Source: Brevinematales bacterium
Lineage (GTDB): Bacteria > Spirochaetota > Brevinematia > Brevinematales > GWF1-51-8
Assembly: GCA_013177895.1 (NCBI GenBank)
Contig: JABLXV010000035.1
Coordinates: forward strand, 1 to 36,405
Direction of reading: 5' to 3'
Length of the DNA: 36,405 bases
Shown piece after piece: positions 22,836-31,044 of the stretch (position 1 is the first letter of the stretch; every line of letters begins with the position of its first letter). A program made the translations under genes and the position numbers. The notes under the pieces were generated by a model. That model was not told where the DNA came from, searched no databases, and was given only the letters and a program-made list of their open reading frames with translations.

Positions 22836-24821
22836 TCATTCAAACCATTTCATTTTTTTCTCAAACTTTTTCTCAAAAATGACCTTTTCATTCTCGGTAA
22901 TCGTACATTTGATGGATACGTTGTCATGCGTAACGGTCTGTTCGGAATATGCGTGATACTGCTTACCGTCCAGATGGAATTTCATTTCCGCATCGGCGGT
23001 CAGTATGGATTTCGCCGGGTTATCCGTGAAGGCGTTCGCCTCGTAGGTATGGGACAGGTTGATATCCGGCAGGCCGGGGAACATATTCAGCGCTAACTTC
23101 AGCCCGGAAAGTACGTTGATGTTCTTCTCCTTGGGGTTATCGCGGATTTCCCATATCTTCTCCTGTTTCGGCGAACCCAATCCGTTCAACATCCCTGTAT
23201 CGGCCGGGGGAAATTGGGGTTTGAACGTCGGCAGGGGTTTATCCTTCAGCGAGGGCAGCACCAGTTCCTCGGTGATATCCGGTCCGAAGTGCAGGTTGAT
23301 ATTCCCCGCATAGGGCAGAGAAAACAGACGCGGGAAATCGGATAACTGGACGCTGACGCGAACAGAATGGAGTTTCTCCAACCGGTACGCGGTGGGCAGG
23401 AGCGGTATCTTTATTTTATAGGGTTTGCCGGGCTCCACGGGGCTGACTTTATCCAATCCGTCCCTTCTGCTCAGCCGCATCCATCCCCGGGTGATAAACT
23501 TCGAGTTTTCCTCCGCGTCGACGTCGCACAAACGCACTGTGATAGCGGCGTCCGGCATATCGGTGGAAACGGTAAGGGTGACGCAGGGTTCGCCGGTAAT
23601 CTCGATATTTTCCGGTATCGGCGACGTTGTGAACGAGAGGGAACGGGTGTCGTCTTTGGACTGCTCCTTCGGATAATCGACCCCTAACGTAAGCACGCTC
23701 ATCAGCCCGGAATATGCCCCGACTGTCGGATCGTGCGAGCATATCAGCATCATATCCCTGACTTCGGTGCCTTTCCCTAGCGAACGGTTCGAGCGCAGAT
23801 TCATGACTATCTCGTTGACGCCGTTGGGAGGCCAGTTCTCCTCATAGCGCCAATGCTCCTCGCCCATAAAATATACCGATACGGGCGGGTCTTCCATGAT
23901 CCCGTTGGGGATACCCTTCAGCCAGTAATCGAACCACCGCAGCGCGATAGTGAGATATTCGGTAGGCTGCGCATCAGTCAGGCTTGGCCACATATGCACC
24001 CACGGCCCGATGACGATCTTTTTCGGCCCGCGAATCTGATTGAACAGATCGGTGGAATCCTTATGCGAAAAACCGTTCCATCCGTCGAGTATATAGGTTG
24101 GGACGGTGATTTTATCAGAGTCGATATTCACGTTCTTCCAGTAGGAGTCGGAAAGGGTGTGATCGATGGGTTCGGTAATAAACGGTTCGAAATGGTCGAG
24201 GTGCCGCTGCCAGATTTCCCTCCAGTTCTTGAGATTGGAGTGATTCATCGGGGGCAGGATTTGTATCAGGTTCATAATATTTATCCATGACCCGAACAAT
24301 CCGAGCATATTCAGCGACCCGCCGGGAAATACCAGATTGGGATAAAAGTTGATAGGAGCCATCATCGAAAATATCGCCTTTAACGCGGGAGGGTTCGCGG
24401 TCGCGGCATTGAGCGCGGCCATACCGCCGAATGACTCACCCAGCATACCGACGTTGCCGTCGGAAAAATCCTGAGCGGCGCACCATTCGACGACCTTCGC
24501 GAGCATTTCGGGATTCAGTATATCGAAAGGATTTTGCGCGATTCCGTCGGAAGCCCCGATGCCGGGAAGGTCGACCAGCACCACCGCGTAGCCCGCCGAC
24601 GTCATCTGGAACGCCTCGAGGCTGAACAGAGGGGACATCATTCCGTCCTTCATATACGGGTATGCCATCAGGATTACCGGCCATGAGGGTTTGCCGGACG
24701 GAAGATTGATATTCGCTCTCAGGGTGAGGGATTCTCCCACAGGAATTTCGACATTTCGCCTAGTATTCGAATTGATAAATGATACGAGTTTGAGTTTCTC
24801 TACGAGATTTCCCAGCCCCAC
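22836..24821 (-). CDS. CocE/NonD-family alpha/beta hydrolase
   Basis: About 661 residues. An N-terminal alpha/beta hydrolase domain of the X-Pro dipeptidyl-peptidase (S15)/CocE type has the nucleophile elbow G-E-S130-F-G-G and the histidine segment IGPWVHMWPS; a C-terminal jelly-roll-like domain (about 350-540) has the typical ITGEPCVTLTVSTDMPDA and RGWMRLSRR segments; a further 110 residues at the end are not typical. Where CocE has G-W-Y-D-G-F this protein has G-W-N-G-F, so the usual acid residue is missing or shifted. No signal peptide, so likely intracellular. The start is uncertain: TTG at 24833 or GTG at 24821; the latter fits the promoter and a GGGGG site better. Substrate unknown (ester or amide). 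Confidence 0.82.
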   Translation of the reverse strand: MGLGNLVEKLKLVSFINSNTRRNVEIPVGESLTLRANINLPSGKPSWPVILMAYPYMKDGMMSPLFSLEAFQMTSAGYAVVLVDLPGIGASDGIAQNPFDILNPEMLAKVVEWCAAQDFSDGNVGMLGESFGGMAALNAATANPPALKAIFSMMAPINFYPNLVFPGGSLNMLGLFGSWINIMNLIQILPPMNHSNLKNWREIWQRHLDHFEPFITEPIDHTLSDSYWKNVNIDSDKITVPTYILDGWNGFSHKDSTDLFNQIRGPKKIVIGPWVHMWPSLTDAQPTEYLTIALRWFDYWLKGIPNGIMEDPPVSVYFMGEEHWRYEENWPPNGVNEIVMNLRSNRSLGKGTEVRDMMLICSHDPTVGAYSGLMSVLTLGVDYPKEQSKDDTRSLSFTTSPIPENIEITGEPCVTLTVSTDMPDAAITVRLCDVDAEENSKFITRGWMRLSRRDGLDKVSPVEPGKPYKIKIPLLPTAYRLEKLHSVRVSVQLSDFPRLFSLPYAGNINLHFGPDITEELVLPSLKDKPLPTFKPQFPPADTGMLNGLGSPKQEKIWEIRDNPKEKNINVLSGLKLALNMFPGLPDINLSHTYEANAFTDNPAKSILTADAEMKFHLDGKQYHAYSEQTVTHDNVSIKCTITENEKVIFEKKFEKKMKWFE

Positions 24822-24846
24822 AGGCGCCCCCAAATTGAGATGGTTT

Positions 24847-24875
24847 ATTCTATATTTAATATGCTAATCAATCAA
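24847..24875 (-). promoter_or_regulatory. Sigma-70 promoter for the CocE/NonD-tetR unit
   Basis: Minus strand: TTGATT (24870-24875), 17-base spacer, TAGAAT (24847-24852). Immediately upstream is a directly repeated CAATATTTTTCT (two tandem copies starting about 24873) that could be a regulator site. Confidence 0.55.
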
Positions 24876-24933
24876 TATTTTTCTCAATATTTTTCTCGAT
24901 TTTACGTTTTATACTGTATTTTCCGCTCAGCTC

Positions 24934-24962
24934 TTGTTTATTAATATTCCTTGTGGTATAAT
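24934..24962 (+). promoter_or_regulatory. Sigma-70 promoter for the caspase-like gene
   Basis: TTGTTT (24934-24939), 17-base spacer, perfect TATAAT (24957-24962), 32 bases before the ATG. Confidence 0.7.
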
Positions 24963-24994
24963 AATTTGAAAGGAAGGACGGGTTGGAGGCGGGT

Positions 24995-27070
24995 ATGCGT
25001 AAATTTTCGATAATTGCCGCGTTTTTAATTTTTGTAACGAATCCACTGGTTTCTGAGACGATTGACGTAGTCACTATCGGGAATCTGGCGGGGAATGTCC
25101 AGATAAGGGGCTTCGAAGCCAATATGTGGAACAATGCGACGTATGGGGACACCGTATCGGGATTCAGCGAAATCAGGGTGAACGGTAAAAACGACTTTGT
25201 GACCCTGATCTTCCCCGACGGCAGCGAAGCGCTGATCGAAGGTCTTGCGATGGTACGGATTGAAGATATCAATACGAAGGATAAAAACGGGATAAATTAC
25301 AGTAAAATGGAAATCTATTCGGGGAAAATCAAACTCCTCCCGAAAGATTCGCAGGTACATTACTTTGTCGTGAAAACCCAATCGGCCAATATGGAGGTGA
25401 AGAATAAGAGTCAGGTCGGCGCCGACGGGAAAATCCAGGCGCTCGAGACCGAGGCGGGGGTGAAGCCGCCGATCATCTTCCTGACCGCGGAAGTGAATGT
25501 CGGGGTCGACAAGGTGCTGAAGGCCGGCGAAGAAGGGGAAATCCTCCTCCAGATCGAGAACCGGGGTAAGGGCGACGCATCGGGGGTATGGATCGAGCTC
25601 CAGCCGATCTCCGGGACGAACGGTATCACGTTCACTCTCCCCGGCACGGTTGATATACCCGCGTCATCCAGCAAGACGGTTAGCGTGAAGATAGCCGCGT
25701 TGAAGACGGTGCTGAGCGGTTTCGCGCAGTTCCGTGTCACGGTTAAGGAACCGTTCTTCAAGAAGGACTCTGACCCCATCAATATCCAGATTGAGACCCA
25801 GGAATTCCTCTATCCGCAGTTTAATATTATCGACTGGGGCATCAACGACGACAAGGAAGGCGACAGCTACGGAAATAATAACCATAGCGCCGAAGAGGGC
25901 GAGAATGTCGAACTCGAGGTCATTATCGGGAATACGGGCGAGGGCAGGGCGATGGGAGTATTCCTGAACGCGACCATTATCGGGAATAACGGCGTCGTCT
26001 TAATCAGCGACCTCCCGTACTTCAACCTCGGCGATATCGCTCCCGGGGATTACCGGAAAGTGCTCATCCCGTTATCGATAGGGAAGAACCTCCAGCAGAA
26101 GGATGTCAAGATACAACTGGACATCAAGGAAACGAAGGGGAGTCTGTCGCTGACGGAGTTTATCGAATGCAAGATCGGGAAGCCCAAGGCCGCTTCGAAG
26201 AATATCGTAGTGGGGACGCCGGGTTCGCTCAACGCCAAGTCGGCCAAGGTGGATGTGGATATCAAGATACCCGCCGGTAAGACCCCGTATAAGAATCCCA
26301 TCGCGGTGATTATCGGGAATAAGGACTATATTAACGATATCAAGAACGTCGATTTCGCGGTGCATGACGCGGAGACGGTGAAGAAATATTTTATCAAGAC
26401 GTTCGGTATCCCAGAGAAGAATATCCTGTATAAGGAGAATGCCGACGGGGCGGTGTTTACCGATATTTTCGGCCAGAAGGACGGCGCGAAGAAAAGCCGT
26501 CTCTACCAGCTCACGGTGAAGCAGAAGCCTGACGCGGTGTATGTTTTCTACAGCGGGCACGGTATCCCCGGACTGAGCGATAAAAAGGGGTATTTTGCCC
26601 CGGTGAACGTCATTAAGGATAACGCGGAATCCACCGGATACTCGATGGACGTGTTTTACAATAATCTGAAAGAGCTCAAATCGCTGGGGGTGAAAAAGAT
26701 CGTCGTCATCATCGACGCGTGTTTCTCGGGCGATTCGGATGTGGGGATGCTGATCGAGGACGTCTCGCCGATTTACGCGAAGGTGGATAACCAACTGGTG
26801 GCGGACGAGACGGGGATAGTTTTTACAGCGGCCAGCGGATCGGACTACGCGACATGGTTCCGTGAAAAGTTCCACGGCCTCTTTACCTATTACTTCCTCA
26901 AGGGCATCGGGGGCGACGCGGACAAGAACGCCGATAAGAAGGTGACTGTCGGCGAGATGCGGGATTATCTCCTTGCGACAGTGCCCGACGAGGCGATGTT
27001 CATCAAGGGGATCGCGCAGACCCCGCAGGTGCGCGGCGACGACGGCGAGGTGATTGTCACGCTGGAATAG
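24995..27070 (+). CDS. Exported FecR / CARDB / caspase-like (C14) protein with EF-hand loop
   Basis: A 691-residue multidomain protein. Residues 1-20 are a signal peptide (MRKFSIIAAFLIFVTNPLVS). A FecR-like beta domain (about 24-130) has VTLIFPDGSEALIEG and MEIYSGKIKLLPK. Two CARDB-like Ig domains follow (about 150-270 and 275-405; motifs LLQIENRGKGDASGV and EVIIGNTGEGRAMGV). The caspase-fold domain begins at about 430 (PIAVIIGNKDY) with the catalytic dyad H522 in YSGHG and C576 in DACFSG. An EF-hand-type loop D-x-N-x-D-x-x-V-T-x-x-E lies at 643-654, suggesting calcium dependence. Likely a periplasmic or secreted protease of the metacaspase/orthocaspase group. The ATG at 24995 has GGAGG upstream. 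No obvious operon partner. Confidence 0.88.
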   Translation: MRKFSIIAAFLIFVTNPLVSETIDVVTIGNLAGNVQIRGFEANMWNNATYGDTVSGFSEIRVNGKNDFVTLIFPDGSEALIEGLAMVRIEDINTKDKNGINYSKMEIYSGKIKLLPKDSQVHYFVVKTQSANMEVKNKSQVGADGKIQALETEAGVKPPIIFLTAEVNVGVDKVLKAGEEGEILLQIENRGKGDASGVWIELQPISGTNGITFTLPGTVDIPASSSKTVSVKIAALKTVLSGFAQFRVTVKEPFFKKDSDPINIQIETQEFLYPQFNIIDWGINDDKEGDSYGNNNHSAEEGENVELEVIIGNTGEGRAMGVFLNATIIGNNGVVLISDLPYFNLGDIAPGDYRKVLIPLSIGKNLQQKDVKIQLDIKETKGSLSLTEFIECKIGKPKAASKNIVVGTPGSLNAKSAKVDVDIKIPAGKTPYKNPIAVIIGNKDYINDIKNVDFAVHDAETVKKYFIKTFGIPEKNILYKENADGAVFTDIFGQKDGAKKSRLYQLTVKQKPDAVYVFYSGHGIPGLSDKKGYFAPVNVIKDNAESTGYSMDVFYNNLKELKSLGVKKIVVIIDACFSGDSDVGMLIEDVSPIYAKVDNQLVADETGIVFTAASGSDYATWFREKFHGLFTYYFLKGIGGDADKNADKKVTVGEMRDYLLATVPDEAMFIKGIAQTPQVRGDDGEVIVTLE

Positions 27071-27073
27071 GGG

Positions 27074-27562
27074 TTATTTATCCTTGGCGCGTTTCAACTG
27101 AAGGAGACGCACGAAGTGCGCGCGTTCCTCGTTGATGATCTCGTCGATAAAATTCTGCTCCGAGGAGTCCACGACAACGCGAACCTCGCTGTAAAAAAGG
27201 ACGTGATCGAGTTCCAGACTCATCGCGAATTCAAAAACCCCTTCCATATCTTTCAGGCGGCGCAGTTTCTCATTGAGGATATCCTTCGAGAAAAGTTTTG
27301 TGCTGAAATAATAAAGCAGCGATTTCAGGTTGACGTCCAGAGAGGGAATCTCCGATTCCGCGCGGATTTCTGACAGACGCTGCGAGAATTTAATACGGTG
27401 TTTATCTTCTGAGTCCGCCAATATTTTGAAAAGATTCTTGATATCGGAGTCCTTTGCCATCATAGCGATTTTATCATAGAGGTCGCGCGTGGTTTTTTCC
27501 GATTCTACCGCAAAGCGGTAAACGTCCTGCGCGGAGATATTACTGATATTTCCAAAATCCAT
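27074..27562 (-). CDS. Ferritin-like diiron-domain protein (rubrerythrin-related)
   Basis: A 162-residue four-helix-bundle protein of the COG1633 ferritin-like group. Probable iron ligands: E20 (FAVESEKTTRDLY), E52 and H55 (ADSEDKH), the glutamate in SLELDHVLFYSEV, and Glu plus His in NEERAHF. No rubredoxin-type CxxC tail, so it is not a full rubrerythrin. Likely cytoplasmic, in oxidative stress or iron handling. It starts at 27562 and converges with the caspase-like gene, three bases apart. Confidence 0.8.
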   Translation of the reverse strand: MDFGNISNISAQDVYRFAVESEKTTRDLYDKIAMMAKDSDIKNLFKILADSEDKHRIKFSQRLSEIRAESEIPSLDVNLKSLLYYFSTKLFSKDILNEKLRRLKDMEGVFEFAMSLELDHVLFYSEVRVVVDSSEQNFIDEIINEERAHFVRLLQLKRAKDK

Positions 27563-27588
27563 TATTACGTCCCAAATAAATATCTATC

Positions 27589-27617
27589 ATATTATTGAAT
27601 GGTGCATTAAAAGTCAA
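27589..27617 (-). promoter_or_regulatory. Sigma-70 promoter for the ferritin-like gene
   Basis: Minus strand: TTGACT (27612-27617), 17-base spacer, TAATAT (27589-27594), 27 bases before the ATG. Confidence 0.6.
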
Positions 27618-27629
27618 GCGTGGAATTGC

Positions 27630-27658
27630 TTGAAAAGTACAACTTTTAACGATATAAT
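27630..27658 (+). promoter_or_regulatory. Sigma-70 promoter for the Ig-like lipoprotein gene
   Basis: TTGAAA (27630-27635), 17-base spacer, perfect TATAAT (27653-27658), 27 bases before the ATG at 27685. Its -35 lies 13 bases from the -35 of the divergent ferritin-like promoter. Confidence 0.7.
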
Positions 27659-27684
27659 TGAAGCAGAACACGCGGAGAAGGTGT

Positions 27685-28332
27685 ATGAAAATAAAAATCC
27701 CGGTTATCGGTATTTCGATATTATTATTCTGCGGGTGCTCGCTGATCCTCGAATCCCTCTTTGCGGGGGAATTGACCGTCTATATCCATGATCCCAGCGA
27801 ATACAACCAGAAGACATCCTCCTTTTATCTCTCAGGTACGGTGTACACGAAGGAATCGGAGGTCGAAAGTATTTCCGTGCGTGTTTCGCCGGGCGATTAT
27901 ACAAACACGGTCAGCGCGAGCGAAGGTAGCTGGAGTATCTGGGTGGAATTGTCCGAAGGGGCGAATACGGTCTCCGTATGGGCGACCGGGACAAACGGCG
28001 ATACCGGATCAAGCGCGACCAAGGATTATTTTGTCGATACCGTCAAACCCCTTATCACCTTTTCTTCAGGGTATATCGGAAAAACATACTTTTCCACAAG
28101 CCCCGTAACTTTTACCGGGACAATCTATGAGGCGAATGGCCTGGAGTTTTTTATCTACGAGTGCAGCGTAGGAATGTCGGGGAGCTTCCCGAAGGTTAAC
28201 GGGAATTGGAGCGTGACAATTACTAACCTTCAGTTTAACACGAATTATATCTTTGAAATGATTGCCGAGGATTCTGTCGGCTGGAAGAATAAGACGAACT
28301 TTAAATTTTATGTGACGAATACGAATATCTAA
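27685..28332 (+). CDS. Putative lipoprotein with bacterial Ig-like repeats
   Basis: A 215-residue exported protein. A short hydrophobic signal (MKIKIPVIGISILLFCGC) ends in a loose lipobox with C18 as the probable lipidated cysteine. The rest consists of two beta-sandwich repeats of the kind found in surface proteins: FYLSGTVYTKESEVESISVRV and VTFTGTIYEANGLEFFIYEC mark equivalent strands, each followed by a GSWSIWVELSEGANTVSVWA- or GNWSVTITNLQF-type strand. Likely membrane- or surface-attached binding or structural role, unknown partner. GGAGAAGG precedes the ATG at 27685. Its end overlaps the convergent regulator gene by four bases. Confidence 0.72.
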   Translation: MKIKIPVIGISILLFCGCSLILESLFAGELTVYIHDPSEYNQKTSSFYLSGTVYTKESEVESISVRVSPGDYTNTVSASEGSWSIWVELSEGANTVSVWATGTNGDTGSSATKDYFVDTVKPLITFSSGYIGKTYFSTSPVTFTGTIYEANGLEFFIYECSVGMSGSFPKVNGNWSVTITNLQFNTNYIFEMIAEDSVGWKNKTNFKFYVTNTNI

Positions 28333-28772
28333 GTGGGGCGGTAATTATTCCGCCCGAGGATACGCGCGACCCGCAACAGCAGGTCTTCCCGTTTGAACGG
28401 TTTGACCACATACCCCCCGATTCCAAGCTCGACGAGCGCCCGTACCGCGCGTTCGTCGGTAACGCTGGTCACCATAATCACCTTCACCTGCGGATTGACC
28501 TTCTTAAGCTCCGCCATTGTTTCGATCCCGTTCATCTCGGGCATCTCGACGTCGAGAAAAACAAAATCGGGTTTCTTTTCGAGAGAAGTATAAATTTCCA
28601 GACCGGAACGCCCGCTGTCCGCTTCCGCGACCATTTCGAAACCCTCGCCTCGCAGGATTTGTATGAGCAGCTTCCGCATCATCATCGAATCGTCAATCGT
28701 GATTGCGGTAAACGGGAAACCGTTGGTAGTGCGAATGCCTAAAGGGATTCGGTGTTCTTCAGGGGGATTCAT
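28329..28772 (-). CDS. Single-domain response regulator (CheY-like)
   Basis: A 147-residue receiver domain with a 20-residue N-terminal extension and no output domain. Phosphorylation-site residues are complete: acidic pair D27-D28 (ITIDDSMMMR), phospho-acceptor D74 (FLDVEMPEMNG), T102 (IMVTSVTD) and K124 (YVVKPF). Such proteins relay from a histidine kinase to a motor or another kinase; no kinase gene is adjacent. GAGG precedes the ATG. It lies downstream of fba on the same strand, separated by the terminator at 28801. Confidence 0.92.
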   Translation of the reverse strand: MNPPEEHRIPLGIRTTNGFPFTAITIDDSMMMRKLLIQILRGEGFEMVAEADSGRSGLEIYTSLEKKPDFVFLDVEMPEMNGIETMAELKKVNPQVKVIMVTSVTDERAVRALVELGIGGYVVKPFKREDLLLRVARILGRNNYRPT

Positions 28773-28800
28773 AGCATCCTCGTAGGAAAGTATTTAAAAT

Positions 28801-28824
28801 GGCGGCGCTCCAAAGAGCGCCGCC
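28801..28824 (-). terminator. Terminator hairpin after fba
   Basis: A perfect ten-base-pair stem: GGCGGCGCTC, four-base loop, GAGCGCCGCC, eight bases after the fba stop, followed on the minus strand by ATTTT. The T-run is short but the stem is very stable. Confidence 0.7.
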
Positions 28825-28831
28825 CGTATCA

Positions 28832-29839
28832 TTACTTCTTTAATAACGCGATAATTTCCGGCGCTTTTCCTGCGCTTCCGAGAACATCTTTGTTCTTGCG
28901 CATATACATTTCTTTCAGCGCGTCGCGGGCGGGGCCGAGGTACTTACGGGGATCGAATTCCTCAGGCTTCGTCGCGAAAACCTCGCGTATTTTCGCGGTC
29001 ATCACGAGACGCCCGTCGGAATCGATATTTACCTTACATACCGCGGACTTGGCGGCCTCGCGGATCTGATCCTCGGGGATACCGATCGCTTCCTGCATCT
29101 TTCCGCCGTACTTATTGATAGTCGCGACCGCGTCCTGCGGAACCGACGAAGACCCGTGCATCACGATCGGGAAACCGGGTAGACGCTTGACTATCTCGTT
29201 GAGGATATCCAAACGAATGAGGGGCTTGGTGCCCGGTTTGAATTTATACGCGCCGTGCGAGGTGCCGATAGCGATCGCAAGCGAATCGCATCCGGTCTTG
29301 GAGACAAAGTCCTCGACCTCTTCGGGACGGGTGTAAACATGCTCGGCGGCGGACACTTCGTCCTCGACGCCGGCAAGCACGCCGAGCTCGCCCTCGACCG
29401 TTACGTCGTGCTTATGAGCATATTCCACGACTTTCTTAGTCAGCGCGACATTATCTTCATAGGAAAGATGGGAGCCGTCGATCATCACCGACGAGAACCC
29501 TGTCTCGATACAGGATACGCAAAGTTCGTAAGTATCGCCGTGATCGAGATGGAGGCTGATAGGTATCTCGCCCAAACCCTTCTCTTTGGAGATTTCCCTC
29601 GCCATTTCAACCGCGCCCTGTCCCATCCAGCGAAGGAGGGTCTGGTTCGCGTACTTGCGGGCGCCCGACGATACCTGAAGGATAACGGGGGACTGGGTGT
29701 CCACACAGGCGGCGATAATCGCCTGAATCTGCTCCATATTATTAAAATTATAAGCCGGTACCGCGAAAGCGCTGTCGACCGCGCGGGTGAACATCGCGCG
29801 CGTATTGACGAATCCGAGTTCCTTATAACTGACTGCCAT
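28832..29839 (-). CDS. fba: Class II fructose-bisphosphate aldolase
   Basis: Zinc-dependent aldolase cleaving fructose 1,6-bisphosphate into glyceraldehyde 3-phosphate and dihydroxyacetone phosphate (glycolysis/gluconeogenesis, cytoplasm). The 335-residue product has the class II motifs AVPAYNFNNMEQIQAI near the N terminus, SLHLDHGDTYE (zinc histidine and catalytic Asp), VEGELGVLAGVEDE, GTSHGAYKF (zinc His) and VMHGSSSVP (zinc His), and the phosphate-binding KVNIDSDGRL. AAGGAG precedes the ATG and a strong promoter lies upstream. Sugar specificity (fructose versus tagatose bisphosphate) cannot be fixed from sequence alone, but the length favours Fba. Confidence 0.94.
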   Translation of the reverse strand: MAVSYKELGFVNTRAMFTRAVDSAFAVPAYNFNNMEQIQAIIAACVDTQSPVILQVSSGARKYANQTLLRWMGQGAVEMAREISKEKGLGEIPISLHLDHGDTYELCVSCIETGFSSVMIDGSHLSYEDNVALTKKVVEYAHKHDVTVEGELGVLAGVEDEVSAAEHVYTRPEEVEDFVSKTGCDSLAIAIGTSHGAYKFKPGTKPLIRLDILNEIVKRLPGFPIVMHGSSSVPQDAVATINKYGGKMQEAIGIPEDQIREAAKSAVCKVNIDSDGRLVMTAKIREVFATKPEEFDPRKYLGPARDALKEMYMRKNKDVLGSAGKAPEIIALLKK

Positions 29840-29866
29840 ACTCTACTCCTTAATTTAATTCGATAT

Positions 29867-29895
29867 ATCCTAATTAGAACGACCCTAAAAGTCAA
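29867..29895 (-). promoter_or_regulatory. Sigma-70 promoter for fba
   Basis: Minus strand: TTGACT (29890-29895), 17-base spacer, TAGGAT (29867-29872), 27 bases before the ATG. Confidence 0.65.
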
Positions 29896-29945
29896 TTTTA
29901 GACGGAATCGATTTATTTTGGCGGGTACTGATTTTGATTAAGCTA

Positions 29946-29974
29946 TTGACATTTTAATTTTCTTGTAATACAAT
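29946..29974 (+). promoter_or_regulatory. Strong sigma-70 promoter for the acidic TerB-like gene
   Basis: Perfect TTGACA (29946-29951), 17-base spacer, TACAAT (29969-29974), 38 bases before the ATG. Confidence 0.8.
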
Positions 29975-30012
29975 TTTACCGGGTTTGGCAGATTCGTTTT
30001 CGGAGGTAAAAC

Positions 30013-30540
30013 ATGAATCAGATGAGAGCCGCATTCGATATTCTCGCTATTCTGTCCGGGAATGACGACGACATCATTATTACCGACGTCAACCAGATTA
30101 TGGACTTCCTGCAGGAGCATTTCGACGGGGAGCTAGACGAGGACGACGAGATGGAGAACCTGGGCGAGCTCTCGCAGAGTGAAATCGCGGAACGTTTTAA
30201 GAAAGCGGCGGATTCTTTTAAGGCCGAGAGTACCGATGAGGAAACCGAGGTTATGCTGGAATACATCCGTGAAAATATTGTGAACGATAACGATATCCCG
30301 GATTCGAAATATAATCTCATGCTGGAATTGAGCGCGGCGTGGGAGTTCGATATCGACGAGATTATCGAGGAACGTTTCAGCGAAATAGACGAATATGATG
30401 TCGAAAAGGATACCGAATGGGACGACGATTTTCTGGAAGAAGAGGACGATGACGACGACGACGACCTGTTCGAGGATGAAGACGATTTTGACGAAGATTT
30501 TGAAGAAGAGGAGATGGAAGAGGATTTCGACGACCGTTAA
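30013..30540 (+). CDS. Acidic protein with TerB-like N-terminal domain
   Basis: A 175-residue protein. Residues 1-118 look like a divergent TerB-type helical domain: FDILAILSGNDDDIIITDVNQIMDFLQEHF matches in pattern FDILYALMAADGHIDDREIDVIKEFLHSE of the TerB-like gene at 31817, and LMLELSAAWEFDIDEII matches MIEFLAREWRLDAAELL. Residues about 118-175 are almost entirely Asp and Glu with a few aromatics, giving an extremely low isoelectric point; such tails may bind cations or basic proteins or mimic nucleic acid. GGAGG and a strong promoter precede the ATG. Homology to TerB is a visual judgement. Confidence 0.68.
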   Translation: MNQMRAAFDILAILSGNDDDIIITDVNQIMDFLQEHFDGELDEDDEMENLGELSQSEIAERFKKAADSFKAESTDEETEVMLEYIRENIVNDNDIPDSKYNLMLELSAAWEFDIDEIIEERFSEIDEYDVEKDTEWDDDFLEEEDDDDDDDLFEDEDDFDEDFEEEEMEEDFDDR

Positions 30541-30577
30541 TAAATAAAAATATTTCCGGAAAATTTCCGTTTTCGGG

Positions 30578-30605
30578 GCATCCTCCGGTAGTATATATAG
30601 GATGC
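30578..30605 (+). terminator. Stem-loop after the acidic TerB-like gene
   Basis: GCATCCT, 14-base loop, AGGATGC, then TTTC. A possible weak terminator 37 bases after the stop; a second GC-rich hairpin (ACGGGGC to GGCCCCGT) lies at about 30645-30672. Confidence 0.35.
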
Positions 30606-30730
30606 TTTCATAGGGTTGGGAAATAACTGTAGATGATTTGGAGACGGGGCTGTCCGGTAAGGGCGGCCCCGTTCCTATTATTGGGAGAACGGTGCGGGAC
30701 TACAGGGGGGCTTGATGACGCACTGTTTTT

Positions 30731-30921
30731 TGTCATTGCGAGGCGTCATGGTGAGCGCTTGCCTGCCTTCTACCTTCGGTAGAGGGTAGACAGGTCCCGC
30801 GTTCAGCGGGATATCGAACCATAGACGAAGCAATCAATTTTATTATTGGTTATTAAATAAAACTGACTGCTTCACCCCGCGCATCGAAAAAATATTGTAG
30901 CGCGGGGGCTCGCAGTGACAG
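30731..30921. repeat. Dispersed palindromic element, copy 6 (long form)
   Basis: Left end TGTCATTGCGAGGCG, inner GACGAAGCAATCAATTTTA, mirror half GACTGCTTCACC and right end GCTCGCAGTGACA. It is longer than the others because an extra hairpin (CCTGCCTTCTACC / GGTAGAGGGTAGACAGG-like arms, about 30761-30793) sits in the left half. It fills most of the 504-base gap before the next gene; no coding region is seen in that gap. Confidence 0.85.
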
Positions 30922-30989
30922 AAAAGAATAAAAATCCGACTTCGTCATCACGCCCCATGCAGCCCGGTCTATTTTATATCTTTTAGCTA

Positions 30990-31018
30990 TTGACTTTATT
31001 TGATTTCGTGTGTAAAAT
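30990..31018 (+). promoter_or_regulatory. Sigma-70 promoter for the 144-residue membrane protein
   Basis: TTGACT (30990-30995), 17-base spacer, TAAAAT (31013-31018), 26 bases before the ATG. Confidence 0.7.
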
Positions 31019-31044
31019 TGTAGATATCCTTTAGGAGGGAAAAA

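Noticed and set aside
27630-27684. Start of the lipoprotein gene at TTG 27658
   Set aside because: It overlaps the -10 box of the promoter and adds basic residues before the signal peptide; the ATG at 27685 has a good ribosome site.
22836-28332. Hydrolase, TetR, caspase and lipoprotein as one defence island
   Set aside because: The genes have separate promoters and orientations, and no nucleic-acid sensor, toxin or known defence partner is present; the clustering gives no real support for a shared system.
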